Positions 9,200 through 18,049 of a stretch of DNA of 64,000 nucleotides are shown in pieces; position 1 is the first letter of the stretch, and each line of letters starts with the position of its first letter. Source of the stretch: Magnetovibrio sp. (GTDB taxonomy: Bacteria; Pseudomonadota; Alphaproteobacteria; Rhodospirillales_A; JABHCV01); contig PBDF01000016.1 in NCBI GenBank assembly GCA_002717285.1, positions 1-64,000 of the forward strand, given 5' to 3'. Under the pieces are notes generated by a model. That model did not search any database, was not told where the DNA came from, and saw nothing but the letters and a program-made list of their open reading frames with translations. The translations under genes and the position numbers were made by a program.

Positions 9200-10386
9200 G
9201 CAACATTGAAAATTTATCCAAGAATACATGGGTTACCTTATTGTTATGCGGCCGTTTTGGAGAGCGTGATATCGAAGCGAGGCCTCTAAATCAAAGTGAG
9301 TTTCATGAACTAGACCATGCACTAGAGATATGTAAGCTTGCACCAGAAGATCTCATTGGTGTGTCTCCAATGGATTTAAAAGCCGCCGGCGTCATTCATG
9401 GATTATCAGCAAAACGATTAGCCCGTTTGCTTACACGAAAAGTAGATCTTGAAAAAACTATCGATGTTTGGTCCCAGTTAGGTATATGGGTGGTTGGTGA
9501 ACGCGATGAGCATTATCCTACGCGACTTCGTCAAAGGCTCAAATCTGCACGCCCTCCTTTGCTATTTGGTGCTGGCGTAATGGACTGTCTCGACATGGGT
9601 GGTGTTTGTATAGTTGGCTCTAGGGCAAGTGGTGAACCAGCCCTTCAGTTCTCTAATGCTCTTGGAAAGAGATGTGCTTCTGAAGGTTTAACTGTAATTT
9701 CAAATGACATGCGGGGGGTTGACCGAGAGGCTGTCTCAACTGCACTAGAAAATTCAGGACAAGCTGTCATTGTGTTATCAGATAGACTGGAAAAGTCAGT
9801 AGTGTCTAGACGTTATCGCGATGCACTTGCGAATAAGCAACTAACTATGGTTACACCTTTCTCACCAAATGCCAGTTTTTCTGTTGCCAATGCTATTCGT
9901 CTTAATCGTTACCAATATGTACTATCTGATGTTGCCGTGATTGTCGAAACCCGTCGTAAGGGTGGCGTCTGGACTGGAGCAGATGAAAATAGAATCGAAA
10001 AATGGGTCCCCGCTTTCGTCCGTGTTGACCATCCCATGTCGCCTGGAACTTTTGCGCTATTGCACCTTGGTCTTCATGCTATTACTCAAAACGACGTTGA
10101 GAGTACTGATTCTCTGGGGGACTTTTTTATTGCTCAGGCCAGCAAAGACATAAATAATAAAAACCATGATGCAATCAATACGGACGAATTTGTTAAGCCA
10201 AAAGATTTATATTCCTTTTTTCTGGCGGAACTCCAAAATATCGCAAAGAAAACCCCACGTACTGAAACTTACATTATGAAATATTTTGAGATTGAACGAA
10301 TTCAAGCTCGAAAATGGTTGGTGCGAGCTGTTGAAGAAGGGTTGATAGATAAAGAAAACGGAAAAGATAGTTACACTGCAAAATAG
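9196..10386 (+). CDS. DprA/Smf-like Rossmann protein in the corrinoid operon
   Basis: 396 residues. The central part matches the DprA/Smf fold: HYPTRLRQRLKSARPPLLF, then GVCIVGSRASGEPALQFSN, a stretch equivalent to the SG..GiD loop reading SNDMRGVDREA, and SDVAVIVETRRKGGVWTGA. In DprA proper this fold loads RecA on single-stranded DNA during transformation. Here the consensus SGxAxGID is altered to SNDMRGVD, and the gene is coupled by ATGA to an unknown protein inside a methyl-transfer operon, so it may be a sensor or nucleotide-binding paralogue rather than the competence protein. The C-terminal 100 residues look helical. Confidence 0.72.
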   Translation: MSNIENLSKNTWVTLLLCGRFGERDIEARPLNQSEFHELDHALEICKLAPEDLIGVSPMDLKAAGVIHGLSAKRLARLLTRKVDLEKTIDVWSQLGIWVVGERDEHYPTRLRQRLKSARPPLLFGAGVMDCLDMGGVCIVGSRASGEPALQFSNALGKRCASEGLTVISNDMRGVDREAVSTALENSGQAVIVLSDRLEKSVVSRRYRDALANKQLTMVTPFSPNASFSVANAIRLNRYQYVLSDVAVIVETRRKGGVWTGADENRIEKWVPAFVRVDHPMSPGTFALLHLGLHAITQNDVESTDSLGDFFIAQASKDINNKNHDAINTDEFVKPKDLYSFFLAELQNIAKKTPRTETYIMKYFEIERIQARKWLVRAVEEGLIDKENGKDSYTAK

Positions 10387-10525
10387 GGTCACAAAAAATA
10401 TTTTTAAAGCTCTTTAGTTAATAATTTTTTTTTATATGACCCAAAAGTTTTTTTTTGGAATATATCTTGACCTTTCACTCCCATTAAGGCGATAATATAT
10501 ATGTAAGTAAGTTTATTACTGCTTT

Positions 10526-10626
10526 CCGTGGTTCTCAAACGACGCTCGCTTCCACGACAAGATAAGCTGAGTGGGCTCTTAAAAGCGGCATTGCCGCACC
10601 AGCCCTCAACCTGATTTAGTTATCTT
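10526..10626 (+). ncRNA. Candidate structured RNA leader upstream of the CmuA-type gene
   Basis: Several nested pairings occur in about 100 bases: cgtgg 10527-10531 with ccacg 10552-10556; aagataa 10559-10565 with ttatctt 10620-10626; gggct 10573-10577 with agccc 10601-10605, extended by tga/tca; and gcggc 10585-10589 with gccgc 10593-10597 on a 3-base loop. The segment is more GC-rich than its surroundings and ends 130 bases before the methyltransferase start. It does not match the cobalamin riboswitch core as I know it, nor SRP RNA or tmRNA. It may be a 5'UTR riboswitch-like element or a small RNA; the strand is not certain. Confidence 0.45.
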
Positions 10627-10755
10627 AGCTAGAAGGACGACACTTTTCCTCTCATTAGGATGTGATTGTGTTCTGAAATTGCATATTATCATAATAGGTA
10701 TGTATTAATTATCATGTTAAGGTATTTTTATAATAAGAGTTAGAAGGGCAAGTAG

Positions 10756-12612
10756 ATGTCAAAATATGAATATGATTTTGATAAGGGTATAAAAGAATAT
10801 AAAAAAATTCTTAATGGTGGTGAGGCTGACTTCATCCCTGTTACGACGCAAATGGCCGAGTTTTGCATGGCATACGGTGGGTATAATGGCAAAGAGTTTT
10901 TTAGGGACCCAGAAATGTTTGTCCGAGGCTCTCTGGACGTCCAGCAGGAAATGGGCTTCCACGTTCCAGACATGGTGTGGGACGTTTACTCGGTTGAGGC
11001 TGAAGCCTTAGGTGGAAATATGGCTTGGTTTGACGAGCTTTACCCAGCGCTAGATAATACTGCACCAATCATTATGACGGAAAAGGATTTGGCAGCAGCT
11101 AAAGCCCCAGATCCTTTCAAGACAGCTCGCATGCCGTGGGTGCTTGAGGCACTGCAGATTTGTAAAGAACTGAGCGGATATACTCCCTTTGTTCATTATT
11201 GTTCCCCCATCAACCTTGCAGCACAGGTTATGCAGTTTGAAAACTTAGTTATGGCTATGGTGGAGCGCCCAGCATTTGTTCATAAGCTTATGAATTTTCT
11301 TGTTGAAGAAGTTTTAGCTCCTTACATCAATGCTTCCTTCAAGGTGTTGCCAGGAAATACAATTGCCAATGGTAAGGATGCAGTAGGCTCCCTGCCATTC
11401 ATTACAGAAGATATCCTTGCAGAATTCTCAGTGCCATATTTGCTTAAGCTCCGCAAACTTTGTGGTGGCCATGATGGTGTTCGTAGTGACAATTGGTGGG
11501 GTGACAGTTTCGCTGAGGATGTAGATAAATATTGGGACATTAAGTTAGAGGTTACACCCCAGTATCTTAAGGTTCAGGATCCTGACTGCTTTGCAATCGG
11601 CACAGAGCGTATTCGTGAATACGCTGACAAAAGAGAATGCGCTCTGAGCTTTGGTGTTAGCACCTTATTGCTACAAAATGGGACTGAGGAGCAAATTACC
11701 AAACGTATTCATGAATACATGGAAGTCGGTAGCCGGGGACCTCATGGTAAAAAGTTTTTCCTATACTTTTGCAGTTTCAGTGCCCAAACACCGCCTGAAA
11801 ATGTTAGAGCCGCGATTAATGCTGTACATATGTACAATAGGGGAGAGCGTCCTTATGCAGGTATCGTCGAGACTGGACCGGGTTTTGAAGATGTTGCAAC
11901 TATGGGTGGCAAGGGTTTCATGGGCATCGGCGTCGGTGAAAAAGAAGCCACTGATTATAAAGCTGGACATACGGATGACATTTTCAGTGAAATCTATAAG
12001 TCAGTTATGGATTTTGACGAAGAGGCGTGTCCAAGGTTGGTAAAAAAAGCGTTGGACGATGGTGAAGAATGTTCAGAAATCCTCGACAACGGCCTTATTG
12101 CCCCTATGGGTGAAATTGGTGACATGTTTGCAGCTGGGGAACTTTTCGTGCCTGAAATGCTTCTTGCAGCACGTTCAATGAAGGCAGGACTTGAAATATT
12201 ACGTCCAATTTTAACTGCGACCCAGGAAAAGCCTAAAGGAACGGTTGTTATGGCTACAGTATTTGGTGATCTTCATGATATTGGGAAGAATCTTGTTGGC
12301 ATGATGCTTGAAGGTGCTGGTTTCAAGGTAGTTGATTTGGGGGTAAATACCAAGGCTGAGGATATTATAAGAACAGCTCGTGAAGTTGATGCTGACGTAA
12401 TTGGTTTGTCCGCACTTTTGACGACGACAATGCCATTTATGAAAAAGATAATTGAAACCATCCAAAAGGATGGTTTGGGTGTGCCGGTGATTATTGGTGG
12501 AGCACCTGTCTCAAGCGATTTTGCGGATCAAGTAAATGCAAATGGGTATGGAGATAATGCTCCGTTGGCTGTGGATTTGTGCAAAAAACTTGTTCTAAAA
12601 GATGCAGCGTAG
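10756..12612 (+). CDS. CmuA-type methyltransferase/corrinoid-binding fusion protein
   Basis: 618 residues with two parts. Residues of about 1-370 are a uroporphyrinogen decarboxylase-like methyltransferase of the MtaA/CmuA group, with TPPENVRAAINAVHMYNRG near its end. Residues of about 400-618 are a B12-binding module with the base-off motif GDLHDIG (His507), then GLSALLTTTM and VIIGGAP. This single-chain layout and length match CmuA, which demethylates chloromethane; other methyl donors are equally possible. Of the usual zinc ligands (HxC plus a distal Cys), His239 (GGHDG) and Cys339 are visible, but the HxC cysteine is Gly241. An AGAAGGG ribosome site precedes the ATG. The substrate cannot be read from sequence. 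Confidence 0.85.
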   Translation: MSKYEYDFDKGIKEYKKILNGGEADFIPVTTQMAEFCMAYGGYNGKEFFRDPEMFVRGSLDVQQEMGFHVPDMVWDVYSVEAEALGGNMAWFDELYPALDNTAPIIMTEKDLAAAKAPDPFKTARMPWVLEALQICKELSGYTPFVHYCSPINLAAQVMQFENLVMAMVERPAFVHKLMNFLVEEVLAPYINASFKVLPGNTIANGKDAVGSLPFITEDILAEFSVPYLLKLRKLCGGHDGVRSDNWWGDSFAEDVDKYWDIKLEVTPQYLKVQDPDCFAIGTERIREYADKRECALSFGVSTLLLQNGTEEQITKRIHEYMEVGSRGPHGKKFFLYFCSFSAQTPPENVRAAINAVHMYNRGERPYAGIVETGPGFEDVATMGGKGFMGIGVGEKEATDYKAGHTDDIFSEIYKSVMDFDEEACPRLVKKALDDGEECSEILDNGLIAPMGEIGDMFAAGELFVPEMLLAARSMKAGLEILRPILTATQEKPKGTVVMATVFGDLHDIGKNLVGMMLEGAGFKVVDLGVNTKAEDIIRTAREVDADVIGLSALLTTTMPFMKKIIETIQKDGLGVPVIIGGAPVSSDFADQVNANGYGDNAPLAVDLCKKLVLKDAA

Positions 12613-13019
12613 TTTGTATTTGGAAAAAATGTGTTTTTTTTTTAGTTAATAAAAGATTTCACAGGATGAATAATTGACGAAATTAGAGTAGGATAAGCAT
12701 AAAATGACTGCTTAAAAGCAGAAAAATGAAAAAATTATATAGTTAATGAGTTACTTAAGTGGCGCAGAAAAGTTGTTGTTAGGCATTGTTTTTTTATCTT
12801 TTATTTAAGTCTTTGAAATGAGTCCTAGCAACAAAGCTCATGACAGTTTATCATAATCGACATGAGAACCTTTTTGTTGATTTACTATGGTCATATAGAT
12901 TTATTAGGAGTCGGATTTAAAACTTAGTAATTTCATGGTCGCAGATAAGCAGTAAAATAGATTAGTTTTAAAAAAAAGAAATATTACAATATTGAAAACC
13001 TCGGGGGGGCATCGTCAAC
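12613..13019. other. Intergenic region between CmuA-type gene and phnC
   Basis: 407 AT-rich bases. It contains only small dyads (ctgctt/aagcag at 12708-12721, ctcatg/catgag at 12837-12866) of unclear meaning. The length suggests the importer has its own promoter. A G-rich run lies just before phnC. Confidence 0.5.
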
Positions 13020-13832
13020 GTGTTAAAAATAATAAACATGACCAAACAATTTGGTGATCTTAAAGCCTGCGATAATATTAACTTAGAAATTCCAAGTGGC
13101 CAGATGATTGGTATTATCGGTCGATCTGGGGCTGGCAAGTCAACTTTGCTTAGGGCTATTAACCGGTTGGGTGATGCTACAGAGGGAAGTATTATATTTG
13201 GTGAGGGAGATGAGGCCTTTGATGTATGTAAGCTCAAGGGCAAAGAGCTTCGCCAATGGCGTGCTCATTGCGCGATGATTTTCCAGCAATTCAATTTGGT
13301 TCCTCGTTTAGATGTCATCACAAATGTTTTAATGGGTCGGATCAACTACAACAGCACCTGGAAAACTTTGTTGAAAAGATTTAGCCCTGAGGAGCGTGCG
13401 TTTGCTATTCGCGCTTTGGATCGTTTGGATGTAAGTAGCCAAGCACTACAGCGAGCTGACACCCTGTCTGGTGGTCAGCAACAACGCGTTGCCATCGCAA
13501 GAGGTCTGGTTCAAGAACCACGTTTGCTACTGGCTGATGAGCCTATTTCATCTCTTGATCCCCGCAACGCTGGTATTGTTATGGATGCGTTGAAAAAAAT
13601 AAATGAGGAAGATGGAATAACTGTCATATGCAACTTACACACACTTGACACAGCAAAAAAGTATTGCGAGCGTCTTCTTGGTATGAAAAACGGGGTTGTT
13701 GTTTTTGACGGTGAACCATCAGAGTTAACAGTTGATATGATCCGCGAGCTCTATGCACTTGGTGATGGAAGTGATGATGAGGAATTTGATCAGGCAATAA
13801 CTCAAACCTCAGTCAACGTGGCGACTGATTAA
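13020..13832 (+). CDS. phnC: Phosphonate-type ABC importer ATPase PhnC
   Basis: 270 residues from a GTG start ([14 protein letters not shown]); an ATG six codons later is an alternative. Walker A is GRSGAGKST (from residue 34), the signature [15 protein letters not shown], and Walker [14 protein letters not shown], the PhnC wording. It energises uptake through the two PhnE-like permeases downstream. It begins a phnC-phnD-phnE-phnE run, which follows the corrinoid methyltransferase in the same direction. Confidence 0.92.
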   Translation: MLKIINMTKQFGDLKACDNINLEIPSGQMIGIIGRSGAGKSTLLRAINRLGDATEGSIIFGEGDEAFDVCKLKGKELRQWRAHCAMIFQQFNLVPRLDVITNVLMGRINYNSTWKTLLKRFSPEERAFAIRALDRLDVSSQALQRADTLSGGQQQRVAIARGLVQEPRLLLADEPISSLDPRNAGIVMDALKKINEEDGITVICNLHTLDTAKKYCERLLGMKNGVVVFDGEPSELTVDMIRELYALGDGSDDEEFDQAITQTSVNVATD

Positions 13833-13989
13833 AACGGATAAAGGAAATTTACATAATTTTAGGAATCTAATTGTTGTTAGACTTCTTTAATACTTGGGTT
13901 GTTAAAAAATGACCCCAATAATAAGAAAAAAATAGAATACTAACCAAAATTTTAAGGTAATTTATTACCTTATCAACAGGAGGTAAAAA

Positions 13990-14928
13990 ATGTTGCTTCG
14001 ACGTTCTCTACTAAAAACTGCTACAGCAGTACTTTTCGGTGCTGCTCTTACAGTTAATTCTGCAAGTGCCGACTCTTATATTGGTGGCTGGCAGAAAGAT
14101 TACCCAGTGGTCAACTACGGTGTGATCTCCGTGGAAACAGCCACTGATAATCTTAAATCTCAGAAAAAGTTTGTTGACTATGCTTCTAAGGAGCTGGGCG
14201 TACAGTTCAAGTTGTTCACAGCTGCTGAATATTCAGGAATTATGAACGGCCTTGTTGCTGGTCAGGTTCAGGTTGGATGGCTTGGTGCAAGTAGTTATGC
14301 TAGTGTCTGGCAAAACTGTAAGTGCGTAGAGCCTATTGCTGGTGCTCAAGATGTTGCTGGCGGTATGGGTTATAACTCTGTGCTTATAGTTAAGTCTGAT
14401 AGCCCCTACAAGTCATATCAAGATCTAAAAGGTAAAACTGTAGCCCGTAATGACGCTAACTCTACATCTGGGTTTACCGTTCCCACTTATACCTGGGCTG
14501 AAGAAATCGGCACACCTATTGATGACTACTTTAATTCTCCATTGTCAGGTGGCCATCAGCAAACAGTAACTGGTGTGCTCAACGGCACCTTTGATGGTGG
14601 TTTCACATGGACCACAGTAAACGATGGTTTTGGCGCTCTTCGCAAAATGATTGACAAGGGTTTGTTGAACCGTAAAGACATCCGTGTGATTTGGACATCT
14701 GCTTTGATTCCAACGCCACCAGTCGTGATCCGAAGTGATTTGCCACAAGCTATGAAGTCTGATTTGATCAAACTGTTCTTACGTTTGGAAGAAAATGATC
14801 CAAAAGTAGCTGAGGCTGTTGCTCAAGGTAAAACTCTTGGAATGCAACGTGTTTATCATGAAGATTACATTACGATTATGAAAGCTAAAGCTTGGCTGAA
14901 GGCGAATCGTAAGAAGAAAAAGTCTTAA
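13990..14928 (+). CDS. phnD: Phosphonate-type periplasmic substrate-binding protein PhnD
   Basis: 312 residues. An N-terminal signal peptide (MLLRRSLLKTATAVLFGAAL, cut after about ASA at 27) is followed by a PhnD/PtxB-family binding fold: VNYGVISVETATDN, GLVAGQVQVGWLGASSYA and ARNDANSTSGFTVPTYTW, the last close to the DPNSTSG ligand loop of the family. A strong AGGAGG site lies before the ATG. Family members bind 2-aminoethylphosphonate, methylphosphonate, phosphite or related anions; which one is not decidable here. No C-P lyase is in the window. Confidence 0.92.
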   Translation: MLLRRSLLKTATAVLFGAALTVNSASADSYIGGWQKDYPVVNYGVISVETATDNLKSQKKFVDYASKELGVQFKLFTAAEYSGIMNGLVAGQVQVGWLGASSYASVWQNCKCVEPIAGAQDVAGGMGYNSVLIVKSDSPYKSYQDLKGKTVARNDANSTSGFTVPTYTWAEEIGTPIDDYFNSPLSGGHQQTVTGVLNGTFDGGFTWTTVNDGFGALRKMIDKGLLNRKDIRVIWTSALIPTPPVVIRSDLPQAMKSDLIKLFLRLEENDPKVAEAVAQGKTLGMQRVYHEDYITIMKAKAWLKANRKKKKS

Positions 14929-14940
14929 AATTAGTTATCT

Positions 14941-14985
14941 GAAGCGAAGTCGTCCAAAGTGACGTCTTCGCTTCTTCTTCTTTTT
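14941..14985 (+). terminator. Hairpin with T-tract between phnD and phnE (attenuator-like)
   Basis: gaagcgaagtcgtc (14941-14954) pairs with gacgtcttcgcttc (14961-14974) with one mismatch and a 6-base loop, followed by TTCTTCTTTTT. It lies 13 bases after phnD. In importer operons such a hairpin commonly leaves more binding-protein than permease message. Confidence 0.8.
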
Positions 14986-15039
14986 AATTTATATTTTTTT
15001 TATAAATTTTGTATCTGAATTAAATAAGGTGAATTTGCC

Positions 15040-15933
15040 GTGACCGAAGAAGCCCTTACATCCCGACAGTCAAATGCAGTTGAGCAGTTTGAAAGAGCCC
15101 GTGCAGCTTACGGTCTTCACAAGCGTATATATATGATCCTATTTTGGTCTGCTTTCTTCCTTGCTTTAACATTATCAGTCATCCAGTCTGAATTTAGTAT
15201 CTTGGCAGTCATAGACGCTATGCCACGGACGGGTAGTTTTATACATAATTCGTTTAATGTTTTTAGTGGCTGGGACAATTTGTGGCCAGAGTTTACTGAC
15301 TGGTATTGGGGTTTTGGGAAATGGGCGGATGCTGTTTTTGTAAGTTTGTTAATGGCATTTACTGCTACTGTGATAGGGACAACCATCGGTGGCCTTCTTA
15401 GCTTTATAGCTTCAGCAAATTTAATGAAAAACTATGCTATATACTTTGTAGCAAGGCGGTCCCTAGAGATTGCTCGCACAGTCCCTGATATTGTGTGGGC
15501 CATGATTTTTATTTATCCTTTTGGTGTTGGCCCCTTAGCGGGTGTTCTGGCTCTGATAGTTCACACTACTGGAGCACAAGGTAAGCTTTTCTCTGAAGTT
15601 AATGAAAATGTAGATTTTAAACCAATTGAGGGAATACGTGCTTCAGGTGGTAATTGGTTTGAAGAAATTCGCTTTGCTGTTTACCCACAGGTTCTGCCGA
15701 ATTTTCTCTCATACAGTTTTTGGCGTTTGGCGTTAAATGTTCAAGCTGCAACAGTTATGGGCTTTGTTGCTGCTGGTGGAATAGGCTATGAGTTAATAAC
15801 CGCCATCAAGCTAATGTATTTCTTAGATGTAGGTGCTATTTTGCTGATGATTATTGGTACTGTTTTTGTAATTGACATGGTAAGTGAAAAGTGTCGTCAC
15901 TACTTTATCGGCAAAGAAAACCTAGGCCAGTAA
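15040..15933 (+). CDS. phnE: Phosphonate-type ABC permease PhnE (first copy)
   Basis: 297 residues from a GTG with AAGGTG upstream. It has an N-terminal cytoplasmic stretch, about six membrane helices, and the coupling loop EGIRASGGNWFEEIRFAVYP, the EAA motif of the PhnE family. With the second PhnE it should form a heterodimeric inner-membrane channel served by PhnC and PhnD. Confidence 0.92.
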   Translation: MTEEALTSRQSNAVEQFERARAAYGLHKRIYMILFWSAFFLALTLSVIQSEFSILAVIDAMPRTGSFIHNSFNVFSGWDNLWPEFTDWYWGFGKWADAVFVSLLMAFTATVIGTTIGGLLSFIASANLMKNYAIYFVARRSLEIARTVPDIVWAMIFIYPFGVGPLAGVLALIVHTTGAQGKLFSEVNENVDFKPIEGIRASGGNWFEEIRFAVYPQVLPNFLSYSFWRLALNVQAATVMGFVAAGGIGYELITAIKLMYFLDVGAILLMIIGTVFVIDMVSEKCRHYFIGKENLGQ

Positions 15934-15988
15934 AATTATTGTAACAAATTAACAAGAAAATTGACGAATAAAGAATAGGAATTTTGAG

Positions 15989-16912
15989 ATGGCTGATAAC
16001 AGCATCATGAATATGACCGCAGAGGACGTACAAATACAGCGTGAGCGTTTTCCGCGTGCTTTTTCTGATACCTTTCTAAGTAAATTAGTAACTCGGGGTT
16101 CATATTTGATCCTGCTATGTATCTTATTGTATGCGATGAATCGCTTTGGCTTTTTTTCTGAGAGATTTTACGGGTCATTTGAAAAAATGGCCGTCATGTT
16201 CGGTCAGATGTTCCCTCCAACTACAGGTGGGCAGTTTTATGATTATATAGATGCGATTCTTGAAACCTTGTCCATGGCCTTTATTGGCAGTTTGATTGGG
16301 GGTTTGCTTGCGCTTCCATTTGCTTTTATGGCTGCAAAAAACTTTAACAAAATTAGACCCATACAATTTTCAACAAGACGTTTTGCAGACGTTCTTCGGG
16401 CTGCTGATTATATGATTTGGGGGTTAATTTTTGTAAGAGCAATTGGTCTAGGCCCTATTCCTGGAATTATGGCTATTGCTATCATAGATACTGGAATATT
16501 AATTGTGCTATATTCCGAGGCCATCGAAAATATAGATCGCAAGCAGATTGAGGGTGTTAAAGCTTCGGGTGGAAGTACCCTTGAAGTTATTCGTTTTGGA
16601 GTTTTTCCTCAAGTGATGCCTGTGCTATTGACTAACGCTCTTTACATGTTTGAATCAAATACAAGAGCAGCAACAATTCTTGGCATTGTTGGAGCAGGTG
16701 GAATTGGGTTCTTGTTGTCTGATAATCTTCGTGCTTTTGAATTTTCTAATGCAACTACTATCATCATGATGATCATTTTTGTCGTCTACGTGATTGACTA
16801 TTTATCAAGGAAGTTGCGTGAGCGCTACATACGTGGTGATGATTACTTACAAGGTGATGAAGATAAAAAAAGTGGTGGAATTTTCTCTATTTTCTCACGT
16901 AGAAAAAGTTAG
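15989..16912 (+). CDS. phnE: Phosphonate-type ABC permease PhnE (second copy)
   Basis: 307 residues and about six membrane helices. The EAA-type coupling loop reads EGVKASGGSTLEVIRFGVFP, close to the first copy, so the pair arose by duplication. The C-terminus is hydrophilic and lysine-rich. It is the last gene of the importer operon and is followed by a strong hairpin. Confidence 0.92.
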   Translation: MADNSIMNMTAEDVQIQRERFPRAFSDTFLSKLVTRGSYLILLCILLYAMNRFGFFSERFYGSFEKMAVMFGQMFPPTTGGQFYDYIDAILETLSMAFIGSLIGGLLALPFAFMAAKNFNKIRPIQFSTRRFADVLRAADYMIWGLIFVRAIGLGPIPGIMAIAIIDTGILIVLYSEAIENIDRKQIEGVKASGGSTLEVIRFGVFPQVMPVLLTNALYMFESNTRAATILGIVGAGGIGFLLSDNLRAFEFSNATTIIMMIIFVVYVIDYLSRKLRERYIRGDDYLQGDEDKKSGGIFSIFSRRKS

Positions 16913-16941
16913 TTAGATATACTTTCCATAGACTTTATGGT

Positions 16942-16978
16942 GGCACAACAAAACTAGGTGGTTTTGTTGTGCCCTTTC
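16942..16978. terminator. Intergenic terminator between phnE and a LysR gene
   Basis: ggcacaacaaaac (16942-16954) and gttttgttgtgcc (16961-16973) form a perfect 13-bp stem with a 6-base loop, followed on the plus strand by CTTTCTT. It lies between converging genes and overlaps the LysR stop codon, so it may act on both strands. Confidence 0.8.
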
Positions 16979-17904
16979 TTCTGAGGGGACATTTGATAAC
17001 GAGTTTGTGCTTTTTTTGCTTCCACAGTAATCCAATCTCTAAATGCTGACACCTCTGGGACATTCTCTAGTCCTAGTGGGCATACCAGGAAGTAACTTAT
17101 TGGTGACTTCAAATCGATATCAAATAATTTTACTAGATGCCCATCAAGTAACTCCTCATGAACAAGTGAACTTCTTGCTAGTGCAATTCCTTGGTCTCCC
17201 ATAGCTGCAAGTAATGCAGTATTGGTGTCGGGGAATTTCGGGCCTTCAGGTAATATTTGGATTTCTACTCCTGCTTTTGAAAACCAGTCAAGCCAGGTTG
17301 GCGCCGATTCATCTTCTATACGATAAAGTAGTTTTTGTTTGAGTAAGTTTGCTGGTTCCTTGATTTGGTTTCTCAAATTTTTTGCAACTCTTGGGCTGCA
17401 AACTGGAAATACAAAATCGTCAAGTAAAAAAGTTGAGTGTAACCCTGGATACTTACCTGCTCCTAATCGTATTACCGTGTCAAAATTTTCTTTGGCAAAG
17501 TTAGTAAGTTTGTTACTTGTTGATATCCAAACTTCAATATTAGGATGTCTTTCATGAAAACTACCAAGTCTTGGTACAAGCCATTTATATGCAAATGACG
17601 TCATTGTGTTGATGCGAAGTGGTTTTCGTTCTCCTTCATCATTTAAATTTTTTATGATTGATTTTATGCCACACAAAAAGCTCCTAACAAAAGTTGCGAG
17701 CTCTTGGCCACTTCTGGTTTGGGCAACCTGTCTTGGCCGTCGTTCAAATAACTTCAATCCCCACATTTCTTCAAGTTTTCGAATTTGATGGCTTACTGCG
17801 CTTGGAGTAATATTTAATTCCTGTGCTGCTTGAGTAAAATTATTGTGCCTGGTTGCCGCCTCAAGAATTCGAAGGGCAGTTATGGAAGGTAGAATATCAG
17901 ACAT
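16954..17904 (-). CDS. LysR-family regulator, GcvA-like
   Basis: 316 residues from the ATG at 17904, which has GAGGA just upstream; a TTG ten codons earlier is less likely. The N-terminal winged helix reads LRILEAATRHNNFTQAAQEL then TPSAVSHQIRKLE, followed by a substrate-binding domain of GcvA type (RINTMTSFAYKWLVPRLGSF, FPDTNTALLAAMGDQGIALA). It diverges from the EmrA/EmrB-like genes with about 145 bases between, so it probably controls them. A close paralogue lies at 26.5 kb. Confidence 0.88.
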   Translation of the reverse strand: MSDILPSITALRILEAATRHNNFTQAAQELNITPSAVSHQIRKLEEMWGLKLFERRPRQVAQTRSGQELATFVRSFLCGIKSIIKNLNDEGERKPLRINTMTSFAYKWLVPRLGSFHERHPNIEVWISTSNKLTNFAKENFDTVIRLGAGKYPGLHSTFLLDDFVFPVCSPRVAKNLRNQIKEPANLLKQKLLYRIEDESAPTWLDWFSKAGVEIQILPEGPKFPDTNTALLAAMGDQGIALARSSLVHEELLDGHLVKLFDIDLKSPISYFLVCPLGLENVPEVSAFRDWITVEAKKAQTRYQMSPQKKGHNKTT

Positions 17905-18049
17905 ATGTTCCTCAATAGTTGAGCTGAGACTCAATTATAATATGAAAATCTATCGTTTGTTTAAAGTGCTGATTTAATGAAATATTTGCTAGTTTTGTTG
18001 GAATAAAATTCTACTACATTTTTTACTTCTGGGGTCTACGATATTAGCA

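Noticed and set aside
10386..10442. Terminator after the DprA-like gene (gggtca/tgaccc)
   Set aside because: Only a 6-bp stem with a 45-base loop; too weak to call although a T-run follows.
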